From NCBI RefSeq assembly GCF_041052385.1, contig NZ_CP163439.1, forward strand, positions 1,488,001 to 1,552,000: a DNA stretch of 64,000 bases. Reading direction: 5' to 3'. Each line of letters starts with the position of its first letter. The stretch's first letter is position 1. The notes below the pieces were generated by a model. The model was not told the origin of the DNA, ran no database searches, and saw only the letters and a list, made by a program, of their open reading frames with translations. Both the position numbers and the translations under genes were made by a program. Source of the DNA: Streptomyces sp. R28 (lineage in GTDB: Bacteria; Actinomycetota; Actinomycetes; Streptomycetales; Streptomycetaceae). This document shows, in pieces, positions 35,574 to 43,368 of this stretch.

Positions 35574-36203
35574 TCAGCCGCCCGACCGCGTGGCAGACAT
35601 GCTCATCAACGCCCGTAGACCGTCCTGCAGGACCTCGACCGGCGCCGGCCCGAACAGGGCCTGCTGCGCGAGGAAGCCCATCGCGGCGGCCATCATCGTC
35701 CGGGCCACGTGCTCCGGTGACACGTCCGGCCGCATCATCCCGGCGTCCTGGTACGACTGGACGATCCGCGTCCAGGTCTCCTGCACCGCGCCGTAGCCCT
35801 CGCGCAGAAGCGCCGCGAGGTCGTCGTTGCGGAGTGTCTCCGGCCATACCTGGATGACCAGCCGCGGGAACGCGGGCCGTCCGTCCACGGTCAGGTACTC
35901 CTTGGCGGCGAGAACGCGACTCATGACCGACGACACCAGGCGGTCCGGCGGCGGGGGCGGGCTGCTGCGGGCCGCCTCCTCGAAGCCCTCGCGGACCTGG
36001 CCGAGCACTTCACCGACGATCGCGGCGATGAGCTCCTCCTTGCCGCTGAAGTAGCGGTACACGGCCCCGGCCGACAGGTCGACCTCCTTCAGCACGTCCT
36101 GCATGGACGTGGCGTGGAACCCGTTGCGGGCGAAGCAGCGGGCGGCGCCGTCGAGGATCTGCCGACGGCGGGCGTGGAGGTGTGCCTGGGATACGCGGGC
36201 CAT
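35574..36203 (-). CDS. TetR-family transcriptional regulator
   Basis: A 209-residue regulator: HTH at about 10-58 ([20 protein letters not shown], then [19 protein letters not shown]) and a helical ligand domain. The ATG at 36203 is preferred; the frame remains open far upstream but that part is the shadow of the divergent gene. It is divergent from a membrane-protein gene at 36324 and AT-rich repeated sites lie between, implying it represses that gene and itself. Confidence 0.92.
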   Translation of the reverse strand: MARVSQAHLHARRRQILDGAARCFARNGFHATSMQDVLKEVDLSAGAVYRYFSGKEELIAAIVGEVLGQVREGFEEAARSSPPPPPDRLVSSVMSRVLAAKEYLTVDGRPAFPRLVIQVWPETLRNDDLAALLREGYGAVQETWTRIVQSYQDAGMMRPDVSPEHVARTMMAAAMGFLAQQALFGPAPVEVLQDGLRALMSMSATRSGG

Positions 36204-36214
36204 GACCCCAAAGT

Positions 36215-36294
36215 AAAACGAACATTCATTCTTGACAAGGAGCCGCATACGCAGGACGGTGGCGTCATAACAAAAACGAACGATCCTTCTTTTT
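36215..36294. promoter_or_regulatory. Repeated AAAACGAAC sites between TetR and membrane-protein genes
   Basis: AAAACGAACATTCATTCTT (36215-36233) and AAAACGAACGATCCTTCTT (about 36273-36291) are two direct copies in an unusually AT-rich gap, about 58 bp apart. The first abuts the TetR start, the second the membrane-protein start. They are the likely operators. Confidence 0.55.
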
Positions 36295-36323
36295 AGCCGC
36301 ACCCACACCCTCAGGGGGTTCCC

Positions 36324-37307
36324 ATGTCCACCCGGCGCCTGATCGCGGTCATCGTCCTCGTCCCCGTGCTCGCCGCCCTCGCCCTGTGGGCCTTCGCCTG
36401 GCCGGCCACCCGCACCGCGCCCCGCGACCTGCCGCTCGGCGTGGCCGGACCGGCCGCCGCCACGACCCAGGTGGAGAAGCAGCTGAGCCGCCACGAGGGC
36501 GCGTTCGAGATCCACCGCTACGCCGACGAGGCCACCGCCCGGGACGCCATCGAGGACCGGACCGTATACGGCGCGATCGTCGTCACCGCCCAGGGCCCCG
36601 AACTGCTGACCGCGTCGGCGGCGAGCCCGGTCGTCGCCCAGACCCTCCAGCGGGCGGTGACGCAGCAGGCGGCGGCCGCCGGCACCCGGGTCAGGACGGT
36701 CGACGTCGTGCCCGCCCCCGAGAAGGACCCGCGCGGCGCGGCCCTGACCTCGAGCGTGCTGCCGCTGGCGCTCGCCGGTATCGCGGCGGGCGTACTGGTG
36801 ACCCTGCTCGGGCTGGGCGGCCTGCGCGCCGTCACCGCCCTGATCGGCGCCGCCGCCCTGGTCGGCCTGGCCGCGGCCGCGATCGCACACGGCTGGCTGG
36901 GGGTCCTCACCGGCGACTGGTGGGCCGAGGCAGGGGCACTGGGCCTGGCGACACTGGCCGTGAGCGGTGGCGTGGCGGGCCTTGCCGCCTTCATCGGCCC
37001 CGCCGGGAGCGGAATCATGGCGGCCGTGGTGATGCTGTTCGGCAACCCCTTCTCCGGCGCCTCGTCGGCGCCGCAGCTGCTGCCCGAGCCGGCGGGCGCG
37101 ATCGGCCAGTGGCTGCCGCCGGGCGCGGGCGCCACCCTGCTGCGCTCCGTGTCGTACTTCGACGGCGCGGCGGCGACGGGCCCGGCCCTGACGCTGACCT
37201 GGTGGGCGGCGCTGGGCCTGGGAGCCGTACTGCTCGGCAACGCGCTCAAGACACGCACGAAGACCGGCGAGCCCGCGCCCGAGAGGGAACTGGCCACCAC
37301 CGGCTGA
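36324..37307 (+). CDS. Membrane protein, ABC-2-permease-like topology
   Basis: A 327-residue protein. One N-terminal membrane segment (LIAVIVLVPVLAALALWAFAW) is followed by an outside region of about 110 residues and then about six closely spaced membrane segments. This topology is seen in YhgE/Pip and ABC-2-type export permeases. No ATPase gene is adjacent. The ATG at 36324 follows AGGGGG. Control by the divergent TetR protein suggests efflux or export of a toxic compound (inference); the function is otherwise unknown. Confidence 0.75.
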   Translation: MSTRRLIAVIVLVPVLAALALWAFAWPATRTAPRDLPLGVAGPAAATTQVEKQLSRHEGAFEIHRYADEATARDAIEDRTVYGAIVVTAQGPELLTASAASPVVAQTLQRAVTQQAAAAGTRVRTVDVVPAPEKDPRGAALTSSVLPLALAGIAAGVLVTLLGLGGLRAVTALIGAAALVGLAAAAIAHGWLGVLTGDWWAEAGALGLATLAVSGGVAGLAAFIGPAGSGIMAAVVMLFGNPFSGASSAPQLLPEPAGAIGQWLPPGAGATLLRSVSYFDGAAATGPALTLTWWAALGLGAVLLGNALKTRTKTGEPAPERELATTG

Positions 37308-37350
37308 CCCCCCGGTCACCGGCCGGCCGCCCGGCCACACCGAACCGACC

Positions 37351-37382
37351 GTGCACCCCCGCCGTAGCGGACGGGGGTGCAC
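37351..37382. terminator. Bidirectional hairpin between convergent membrane-protein and antitoxin genes
   Basis: GTGCACCCCCG (37351-37361) and CGGGGGTGCAC (37372-37382) pair perfectly over 11 bp. CCG-TAG-CGG inside extends the stem with one bulged A. It lies 43 bases after one stop and 47 from the other. Confidence 0.75.
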
Positions 37383-37429
37383 GGTCCTGTCGTTTCCGGA
37401 ACTCCGAAGGCGGCTCTACGAGACCGGCC

Positions 37430-37717
37430 CTACGAGGGGCTCGCCCCCCGATGCTCGGCCGCGATTCCGAACCGCTGCCGTTCGCGGGGAGCGGACGCCA
37501 CCTCGCGGACGCTGGAGACAGCGCTGACGACCTGCTCCTCGGCGAGTTCCGCGGGTTCCCCGAGCTTCTCCAGTCGTTCGAGGTCAGAGGCGGAGACGAG
37601 GGCGACAAGGGGCTTTCCGTGGCGCGTGACGACGACGCGCTCACCGCCGTACACCACGCGATTGATCAGTTCGGCGAGCTCAGCCCTGGCTTGCGTCACC
37701 GGAATCTCGTAGGCCAT
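37430..37717 (-). CDS. Phd/YefM-family antitoxin without an adjacent toxin gene
   Basis: A 95-residue protein with the Phd/YefM N-terminal DNA-binding fold (YEIPVTQARAELAELINRV, then VVVTRHGKPLVALVSASDLE). Members bind their own promoter and neutralise a RelE/Doc-type toxin through the C-terminus. Here no toxin ORF lies on either side: the upstream neighbour is the divergent clpP, downstream is a terminator and a convergent gene. A YefM-type operator sits directly upstream. It may be a solitary antitoxin or a transcription regulator. Confidence 0.85.
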   Translation of the reverse strand: MAYEIPVTQARAELAELINRVVYGGERVVVTRHGKPLVALVSASDLERLEKLGEPAELAEEQVVSAVSSVREVASAPRERQRFGIAAEHRGASPS

Positions 37718-37735
37718 GCTCCCTACATTACGTCA

Positions 37736-37750
37736 TGTACGTCCTGTACA
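37736..37750. promoter_or_regulatory. TGTAC-N5-GTACA operator between antitoxin and clpP
   Basis: TGTAC-GTCCT-GTACA is a perfect inverted repeat ending in TGTACA, the core hexamer recognised by YefM antitoxins. It is preceded by an overlapping TACGTCATGTAC, so TACGTCNTGTAC occurs twice at a 9-bp period. It starts 18 bases upstream of the antitoxin ATG and 36 upstream of clpP. Confidence 0.7.
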
Positions 37751-37785
37751 TTTTTGACAGACACCCTGGCAAGGGAGCGTGACCC

Positions 37786-38421
37786 ATGACCCGACCGACC
37801 GCCCGCCACGTACTGCCCGAGTTCACCGAGCGCACGAGTTTCGGCACCAGGACGCAGGACCCGTACTCGAAGCTGCTGGAGGAACGGATCGTCTTTCTCG
37901 GCACGCAGATCGACGACATCTCGGCGAACGACGTGATGGCCCAGTTCATGTACCTGGAGCACAAGGAGCCCGGACAGGACATCTCGCTGTACATCAACTC
38001 GCCCGGCGGCTCGTTCAGCGCCATGACGGCGATCTACGACACGATGCAGTTCGTCACCTGTGACGTGGAGACGATCTGCCTGGGCCAGGCCGGGGCATCC
38101 GGCGCGGTACTGCTGGCCGCGGGCACTCCGGGGAAGCGATTCGCGCTGCCCGGGGCCCGTATGGTGATCCATCAGCCGGGGCTGCCCGAGCCGATCCAGG
38201 GACAGGCGAGCGATCTGGCCATCCAGGCCGACGAACTGACGCGCGTTCGGACCCGCCTGGAGGAGTTGCTCGCCCGGCACACCGGGCGCAGCCGCGAGCA
38301 GGTGAGCCAGGACATCGAGCGGGACAAGATTCTCAGCGCCCAGGAGGCGCTGGAGTACGGGCTGGTGGACCGGATCATCCCCAGCCGCAAGGCCACCCTC
38401 ACCCCGCCGACGGGGCGGTGA
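37786..38421 (+). CDS. clpP: ClpP-family protease subunit with displaced active-site serine
   Basis: A 211-residue ClpP paralogue. The oxyanion-region NSPGGS (71-76), His129 in MVIHQP and Asp180 in ERDKILSA are conserved. The nucleophile motif, usually GQAASMGA, reads GQAGASGA (100-107): Ala104 occupies the serine position and Ser105 is one residue later (24 instead of 25 residues before His). Activity is therefore uncertain. Streptomyces have up to five ClpPs; this is not the clpP1-clpP2 pair next to clpX. It is divergent from the Phd/YefM-like gene and followed after 7 bases by a small gene. Confidence 0.88.
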   Translation: MTRPTARHVLPEFTERTSFGTRTQDPYSKLLEERIVFLGTQIDDISANDVMAQFMYLEHKEPGQDISLYINSPGGSFSAMTAIYDTMQFVTCDVETICLGQAGASGAVLLAAGTPGKRFALPGARMVIHQPGLPEPIQGQASDLAIQADELTRVRTRLEELLARHTGRSREQVSQDIERDKILSAQEALEYGLVDRIIPSRKATLTPPTGR

Positions 38422-38428
38422 TCGGCCG

Positions 38429-38737
38429 GTGCTTCCACCCGAGTTGCCGCCCCTGCCCGCGCTGACGCGCGCGGAGGGGGAGTTGATAGACCGTTATCTC
38501 GATGTGGTGGACCTGCTCGGCCGGATCAACCCGACCCGGCACGACGACACCTACCGCGGACTGCGCGCCGCCCAGGCGCTCGTCAGCAAGGCGACCGAGC
38601 TGCGGGACGCGCTGGCGCTGATGCACCAACGGGGCGAGACCGAGCTGCACTCCCCCACGCTGGCGCGTGCGCTGCGCGTGCTGGACGGTGAACGCCGCAC
38701 GGCTCGCGTCACGATGCCGTCGCGCTCCGACATTTGA
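38429..38737 (+). CDS. Small hypothetical protein downstream of clpP
   Basis: A 102-residue, mainly helical protein from a GTG at 38429, 7 bases after the clpP stop. Codon third positions are strongly G/C as in genuine genes. The middle (TRAEGELIDRYLDVVDLLGRIN, then TYRGLRAAQALVSKATELRDA) looks amphipathic. No signal peptide, membrane segment or known motif. Co-transcription with clpP is likely, so it could be an adaptor or structural partner; this is speculation. Confidence 0.7.
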   Translation: MLPPELPPLPALTRAEGELIDRYLDVVDLLGRINPTRHDDTYRGLRAAQALVSKATELRDALALMHQRGETELHSPTLARALRVLDGERRTARVTMPSRSDI

Positions 38738-38761
38738 CGACTCGTACGGAACGGCTCCGGA

Positions 38762-38782
38762 GCCTCGGCTCACTGCCGAGGC
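38762..38782 (+). terminator. Hairpin after the clpP operon
   Basis: GCCTCGGC-TCACT-GCCGAGGC is a perfect 8-bp stem with a 5-base loop, 24 bases after the small gene's stop. Confidence 0.65.
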
Positions 38783-39144
38783 GTCCGAATGGGAGCCGAA
38801 ACGGACCAAAAGGCGTACCCCCTTTCGGCGTAGCAACCTCTCTTTTTGCGAACCCCTCAAGTTGCGCAACAGGCTCGGCCCCAAGGCGGAGTGAGACGCT
38901 CCATCGCTGGTCCGGGCCTCGTCGGGTACCTGGACACCCGGTCGAACACGGGGGTGTCCACCCGAACGGGTGAGTGGTGAGTAACGCCACAAATCCCCGG
39001 TTCCGTTGGGTTTTTCGTTCATCCGTGCGTCAAGATCCCTGTCTGACGACAAGCCCCCGCCACAGCGGCGGGGCGGTCCGGGCGGACGCCGAGTCCTGCC
39101 GCCGCCCGGATGACCGGTCGACAGGAGTGGATCGGCAGGAGTGG
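38783..39144 (+). other. Non-coding upstream part of the riboswitch leader
   Basis: No convincing ORF. Visible symmetries are GCCGAAA/TTTCGGC (38795-38801 and 38823-38829), GGACACCC/GGGTGTCC (38932-38959) and CCCCGCC-N5-GGCGGGG (39055-39073). Several T-runs (38854-38858, 39011-39015) make it AT-richer than its surroundings. The promoter for the riboswitch transcript should be here; the hexamers are not clear enough to call. Confidence 0.5.
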
Positions 39145-39287
39145 AGGACCCGAGCAAGACGGGTCGCCGGAGCGGACGTTCGTTCGATCCGAGCAACCCT
39201 TGGGGTGAAGTCGCGGCAACGCGACCGGGCAACTTCGCCAGCCCGAATCCGACAGGTCATCCTTCACAGGCGGCTGACGAAGGGTTG
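39145..39287 (+). promoter_or_regulatory. c-di-AMP riboswitch (ydaO/yuaA type)
   Basis: Conserved blocks of the ydaO-yuaA aptamer are visible in order: GGGTCGCCGGAGCGGACG, CCGAGCAACCCTTGGGGTGA, and GCCCGAATCCGACAGGTC, closing with CCTTCACAGGCGGCTGACGA. It ends 3 bases before the ATG of an NlpC/P60 hydrolase. In Streptomyces this class controls cell-wall hydrolases, including resuscitation-promoting factors, in response to c-di-AMP. Confidence 0.85.
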
Positions 39288-39290
39288 CGC

Positions 39291-39764
39291 ATGACTGCGC
39301 TCAATCGTGTCCCGTCGCTCATGGTCCGGGCCGGCACGGCCTCGGCTCTGACCATCGCCGCAGTGGGCGGCTCGATCGTGGCGCCCGGCCTCACCCCCGA
39401 GGCAGAGGCAGCCACACCGGCAACGAAGGCACTTCAGGTCGCGGCCTCCAAGAAGGGCTCGCCGTACAGGTGGGGCGCCACGGGCCCGCACCGGTTCGAC
39501 TGCTCCGGGCTCACGCTGTATTCGTACAAAAAAGCGGGCAAGAAGCTGCCCCGTACGGCGGCCCAGCAGTACAACAAGACCCGCCACATCTCCGCCCAGA
39601 GCCGCAAGGCCGGAGACCTGGTGTTCTTCCACTCGGGGTCGAACGTCTACCACGTCGGCATCTACGCCGGGAAGGGAAAGATCTGGCACTCCCCCAAGAG
39701 CGGGGACGTCGTGAGGCTGCAGAAGATCTGGACCAGGAGCGTTTGGTACGGCCGGGTCAAGTGA
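39291..39764 (+). CDS. Secreted NlpC/P60 cell-wall hydrolase
   Basis: A 157-residue peptidoglycan endopeptidase. The signal peptide covers about residues 1-40 (hydrophobic ALTIAAVGGSIVAPG, cleavage near AEAAT). The single NlpC/P60 domain has catalytic Cys71 in FDCSGLTLYSY, His121 in VYHVGIYAG and third-position His133 (IWHSP). It lacks the coiled-coil or SH3 domains of larger members. Expression is probably gated by the c-di-AMP riboswitch immediately upstream, linking wall remodelling to osmotic or developmental signalling. Confidence 0.92.
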   Translation: MTALNRVPSLMVRAGTASALTIAAVGGSIVAPGLTPEAEAATPATKALQVAASKKGSPYRWGATGPHRFDCSGLTLYSYKKAGKKLPRTAAQQYNKTRHISAQSRKAGDLVFFHSGSNVYHVGIYAGKGKIWHSPKSGDVVRLQKIWTRSVWYGRVK

Positions 39765-39767
39765 CCT

Positions 39768-39815
39768 CCCCGGGGGCGCTGACGGCCGCCTGACGCGCCG
39801 TCAACGCCCCCGGGG
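39768..39815. terminator. Long GC-rich terminator between hydrolase and LysE genes
   Basis: CCCCGGGGGCGCTGACGGC (39768-39786) pairs with GCCGTCAACGCCCCCGGGG (39797-39815): a 19-bp stem with one mismatch and a 10-base loop. It starts 4 bases after the hydrolase stop and serves both convergent genes. Confidence 0.85.
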
Positions 39816-39851
39816 CCCCGGGGGCTGAAGGCCGGTCGTCGGCAGAGGCCG

Positions 39852-40466
39852 TCAGACGGCCCGCAGCGGCCCGGCGAGGAGTGCCACGCCGAAGGCCGTC
39901 AGCGCGGCGCCGGTGACGGTCGTGACCGCCCGTGCGGTGCGCGGCCGGCGCAGCCACCTGCCGAGCCGGTCCACCAGCAGGGCGACCACCTGGAACCAGA
40001 CGAGCGCGATCGCGACCACGATCAGCGCGAGCAGCAGTGTCCGTGGCAGTGCCGGAGCCCCCGCGGGCACGAACTGCGGCAGCACGCTGAGGAACGTGAG
40101 GGACGCCTTCGGGTTGAGGGCGTTGGTGACGAAACCCTGCCGCAGCGGTCGCGCGGTGGAAACCTCCTGCGCGTTCTCCCCTTCGGTGCGCCGCTGCCGC
40201 AGCGTCTGGACACCCAGATAGAGCACATAGACGCCGCCCACCACTTGGAGCGCGCGGAACAGCGCCGGTACGGCGGCCAGGACCGCGGCGACCCCCACCA
40301 CCGCCAGCGTCACATGGACCAGCAGTCCGGCCCCGATCCCGAGCGCGCAGACGACCCCGGCCCGGCGGGAGACGAGGGCGTTGCGTACGACGACGGTGAA
40401 GTCGGCCCCGGGCATGGCGACCAGGCCGGCGGAGACCCCGGTGAAGGCGATGAGCTGAGCGTCCAT
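39852..40466 (-). CDS. LysE-family amino acid exporter
   Basis: A 204-residue inner-membrane exporter (LysE/RhtB superfamily) with about six membrane segments. The signature AMPGADFTVVVRNALVSRRAG lies near the N-terminus and GFVTNALNPKASLTFLSVLPQFV in the middle. The ATG at 40466 is the conserved start. It is divergent from a LysR gene, the same arrangement as argO-argP or lysE-lysG, so the regulator probably induces it when an amino acid accumulates. Confidence 0.9.
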   Translation of the reverse strand: MDAQLIAFTGVSAGLVAMPGADFTVVVRNALVSRRAGVVCALGIGAGLLVHVTLAVVGVAAVLAAVPALFRALQVVGGVYVLYLGVQTLRQRRTEGENAQEVSTARPLRQGFVTNALNPKASLTFLSVLPQFVPAGAPALPRTLLLALIVVAIALVWFQVVALLVDRLGRWLRRPRTARAVTTVTGAALTAFGVALLAGPLRAV

Positions 40467-40526
40467 GCGGCCAGCCTGCCGTGCCGGAGCCTTCAGCAGG
40501 TATTTCGAATATCCTGGGTTCTCCTT

Positions 40527-40537
40527 AAGCAATGCTT
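40527..40537. promoter_or_regulatory. Palindrome AAGCA-A-TGCTT between lysE-like and lysR-like genes
   Basis: A perfect 5-bp-arm palindrome in the AT-rich middle of the divergent gap, 46 bases from the LysR start and 61 from the LysE start. LysR-type regulators bind short interrupted palindromes at this position. Confidence 0.5.
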
Positions 40538-40582
40538 TAGGCTGCCTGCCCGGTTGCCGCGCCGCGCTCGAAGGGGCCCGCC

Positions 40583-41506
40583 ATGTACGACCCGACCCGC
40601 CTCGCCGCTTTGGTGGCGGTCGCCGAGGCGGGTTCGATCACCCGGGCGGCAGAGCGGCTCGGGTACACCACGCCCGCGCTCTCCCAGCAGCTGGCCAAGC
40701 TGGAGCGCGAGGCGGGCACGGCCCTTCTGGTACGGCACCATCGCGGGGCGCGGCTGACGGGTGCGGGCGAGCTGCTGGTGGCCCGGGCGCGGCGGGTGCT
40801 CGACGAACTCGACCGGGCACGGCATGAACTGGCCCGGCTGACCGGCCTGACGGGCGGAACCCTCCGGCTCGGCACCTTCCAGACGGCGGGCATCCATCTG
40901 CTGCCCCCGGCCCTCAGCGCCTTCCGCCGAGCGCATCCGGATGTGGGATTGACGGTCGCCGACTACGAACCGTCGGCCGGTGTCGCCGCCGTCGCGGCCG
41001 GGGAGATCGATCTGGCGCTTACCCACGCCTACGCGCCCGGCGATCCGGTCCCGCTGCCGTCCTCGGTCGGCGTCGAGCCGATCCTGGTCGAGGAACTGGT
41101 CCTGGTGTCCGCTCCGGGCCACGTCCTCACAAGCGGCGCCGCACGGCTGCCGCTGGCCGAGCTCGCGGGGCAGCCGCTGATCAGCATGGCGCCGGACGCG
41201 CCGGCCCGGCGGGCAGTCGAGGCGGTGCTGGCCGGGGCCGGTGCCACGCCCTCGGTACGGGTCCCGACGCCGGGGTACCTCCTGGTGTGCGCACTGGCCA
41301 GTGCGGGGCTCGGGGTGGCGGTCGTACCGGAGATGGTGGCGCGCACGTCGGTCACTCCGGTCGGGGTGCGGGCGCTGGAGGGCGGCGAGCTGCGCCGTAC
41401 GATCTCGGTCGCTTTCCGCAGCGACGAGGCGGCTCCTGCGGCGGACGCCTTCCGGGCGCTGCTCCGCGGCACGTTCGGACGAGCAGGGCAGCCGCAGCAG
41501 CCCTGA
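40583..41506 (+). CDS. LysR-family regulator (ArgP/LysG-like)
   Basis: A 307-residue regulator. The winged HTH (about 3-62: LAALVAVAEAGSITRAAERLGYTTPALSQQLAKLE) precedes a periplasmic-binding-protein-type effector domain. The ATG at 40583 gives the usual start four residues before the helix. Divergence from a LysE exporter points to control of amino acid export. It could also act on distant genes. Confidence 0.9.
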   Translation: MYDPTRLAALVAVAEAGSITRAAERLGYTTPALSQQLAKLEREAGTALLVRHHRGARLTGAGELLVARARRVLDELDRARHELARLTGLTGGTLRLGTFQTAGIHLLPPALSAFRRAHPDVGLTVADYEPSAGVAAVAAGEIDLALTHAYAPGDPVPLPSSVGVEPILVEELVLVSAPGHVLTSGAARLPLAELAGQPLISMAPDAPARRAVEAVLAGAGATPSVRVPTPGYLLVCALASAGLGVAVVPEMVARTSVTPVGVRALEGGELRRTISVAFRSDEAAPAADAFRALLRGTFGRAGQPQQP

Positions 41507-41509
41507 GGG

Positions 41510-41968
41510 TCATGGTTCCTGCTGTCCCGCGGCCGGCACCGGCTCCGCGGCCGCGGTCCACGGCAGTTCGATGGAGACGGTCTTGCCGCCCTCCCGGGTG
41601 GGCCGCACTCTCAGCTTGCCGCCGCACTCCGCGGTCAGCCAACGAATGATGACCAGGCCACGGCCGTTGTCCTGTTGGACGGCGGCCGGCAGCCGCTTGG
41701 GGAAGCGCGGGTGGCTGTCGGTGACCCCGATGCGCAGGTGTTCGTCACGGTCGAGCTCGAGATCCACCGTGAAGGTGGGTGACTGGCCGAGGGTGTGCTG
41801 TACGGCGTTGGTGGTGAGTTCGGAGACGATCAGCCGGATGGTGTCGGCCGCCTCCGTGTCCGGTGGCAGTCCCCACTCCGCGAGGGTGGTGACCACGTAG
41901 GCCCGAGCCGCGGAGACCGAGGCTGGATCGCTCGGCAGAGTGACGGATGCTTCCAGGTGATCTGCCAT
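41510..41968 (-). CDS. RsbW-like ATP-binding protein (anti-sigma-type ATPase)
   Basis: A 152-residue stand-alone GHKL ATPase. The N box is IVSELTTNAVQHT, followed by GVTDSHPRFPKR and the glycine box NGRGLVIIRWL. Such proteins sit beside WhiJ-like regulators in Streptomyces and are thought to act as sigma-factor antagonists or Ser kinases. The ATG at 41968 is the likely start; longer forms lack the family N-terminus. Divergent from the HTH gene at 42182. Confidence 0.85.
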   Translation of the reverse strand: MADHLEASVTLPSDPASVSAARAYVVTTLAEWGLPPDTEAADTIRLIVSELTTNAVQHTLGQSPTFTVDLELDRDEHLRIGVTDSHPRFPKRLPAAVQQDNGRGLVIIRWLTAECGGKLRVRPTREGGKTVSIELPWTAAAEPVPAAGQQEP

Positions 41969-42181
41969 GGCGACGTCGTCCCTTTCCCAACGGGACCGCA
42001 GTCCGACACGGAGCGGATGGTTCGAGTACGGTCCCGGACTGGTGCTTCGTCGCCAGACTGCCATTACCAGGGCCGTCAGGGTGCCGATCCACCAAGATAT
42101 GCATATATCTGTCGCTCGAAGCGGTGAACTCTGCGACGGCAGACCGTATTTGGGCGGCTCGGTTGGAGTAAGGAGTTGCCC

Positions 42182-43060
42182 ATGCAGCACGGTCCCGCGG
42201 TGCGCCGCCGGAAACTGGGCGCGGAACTGCGTGCGTTGCGCACCGGTGCCGGGCTCACCAGTGGTGAGGCGGCCCGGCTGGTGGGCTGGCACCAGTCCAA
42301 GGTGAGCCGGATCGAGACCGGCGCCAGCGGGGTGAAACCGGCCGATGTGCGGTTACTGCTGGACGCGTACGGCGTACAGGATTCCCAACTGCGCGAGTTG
42401 CTCCTGGTGTTGGCGGGATCCGACGAGGGTGGCGGGCAGCATCACTGGTGGCACGCGTACCGCGGAGTACTGCCGCCGACGTACCGGGACTTCATCAGCC
42501 TGGAGTCCCAGGCGAGCGCGATGCGCACGCTGGAGACCTCCGTGGTGCCCGGGTTGCTCCAGACGCCCGAGTACGCCCGGGCGGTGACGCGGGCCGCCGT
42601 GGGCGGGCTCACCGACGAGGCCGCCGACGCCGACGAACGGCTCGACGCGCTGGTCGCGGTCCGTCTGGCCAGGCAGGACGTGCTGCACGGCGATCCGCCG
42701 ATGCAGCTGAGTGCGGTGCTCGACGAGGCGGTGTTGCGCCGGGAGATCGGCGGGCCCGAGGTGATGGCGCGGCAGCTGAGGCGGCTGGTGGAGGCGGCGC
42801 GACTGCCCCAAGTCAGGCTGCAGGTCCTGCCGTTCGCGGCCGGGGAGCATGTCGGCATCACCGGGCCTTTCGTTATCTTCTCATTTTCGCGCACTTCTGA
42901 TCTGGATGTGGTTGTTCTCGACCACTTGACGAGTAGCCTCTACCTCGAACGGAAAGAAGACCTCCAGGCCTATACGGAGGCCTTCAACGCCCTTCGGATC
43001 CACGCCCTTTCGCCCGAGGAATCGTTGGATTACATCGCCGCGCTGGCTGGCGGCGCGTAA
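42182..43060 (+). CDS. WhiJ-like HTH regulator (XRE + DUF5753) containing a TTA codon
   Basis: A 292-residue regulator: XRE HTH at about 8-65 (LGAELRALRTGAGLTSGEAA, QSKVSRIETG) and a DUF5753 domain at about 85-285 (RDFISLESQASAMRTLETSV, VPGLLQTPEYARA). AAGGAG precedes the ATG at 42182. Leucine codon TTA at 42353-42355 means translation needs the bldA tRNA, tying it to development. It forms the conserved trio with the divergent ATPase and the DUF397 gene 9 bases downstream. Confidence 0.92.
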   Translation: MQHGPAVRRRKLGAELRALRTGAGLTSGEAARLVGWHQSKVSRIETGASGVKPADVRLLLDAYGVQDSQLRELLLVLAGSDEGGGQHHWWHAYRGVLPPTYRDFISLESQASAMRTLETSVVPGLLQTPEYARAVTRAAVGGLTDEAADADERLDALVAVRLARQDVLHGDPPMQLSAVLDEAVLRREIGGPEVMARQLRRLVEAARLPQVRLQVLPFAAGEHVGITGPFVIFSFSRTSDLDVVVLDHLTSSLYLERKEDLQAYTEAFNALRIHALSPEESLDYIAALAGGA

Positions 43061-43069
43061 GGAGGCACC

Positions 43070-43297
43070 ATGACCGCACTGCCTCGGAACGTGACTTCAA
43101 GTACCGATCTGCTCGGTGCGCGATGGCTGCGCAGCAGCTACAGCACCGGAGCGAACAACTGCGTCGAGACCGCACGGCCGCACTCCGGTCCCTGGATCGG
43201 ACTGCTCGCCGTGCGCGACTCCAAGGACCCGGCCGGACCCGCGCTGCTCTTCTCCCCCGAGAGCTGGGCGGGTTTCACTGCCGCGCTCCAGTCCTGA
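43070..43297 (+). CDS. DUF397 protein
   Basis: A 75-residue DUF397 protein: ARWLRSSYSTGANNCVETA, then AVRDSKDPAGPALLFSPESW, which are the two conserved blocks. These small proteins pair with WhiJ-like regulators and behave genetically as their antagonists or partners, reminiscent of antitoxin pairs. An AAGGAGG overlaps the stop of the HTH gene, so expression is coupled and indirectly bldA-dependent. Confidence 0.93.
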   Translation: MTALPRNVTSSTDLLGARWLRSSYSTGANNCVETARPHSGPWIGLLAVRDSKDPAGPALLFSPESWAGFTAALQS

Positions 43298-43332
43298 CCG
43301 ATCCGATCAGTTCTGACCAACTCTGATCAGTT
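43293..43332. repeat. Tandem 20-bp hairpin repeat between DUF397 and bioF genes
   Basis: TCCTGACCGATCCGATCAGT and TCTGACCAACTCTGATCAGT are two adjacent imperfect copies, each with CTGA...TCAG arms. They lie between convergent genes and may terminate both. Confidence 0.5.
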
Positions 43333-43368
43333 ACGCCAGGTACGGCGGCAGGGCCGTGTCACGCCGAC

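Noticed and set aside
37308..37430. A hidden toxin gene downstream of the Phd/YefM antitoxin
   Set aside because: Only about 120 bases remain, mostly occupied by a strong terminator hairpin, with no ORF on the minus strand.
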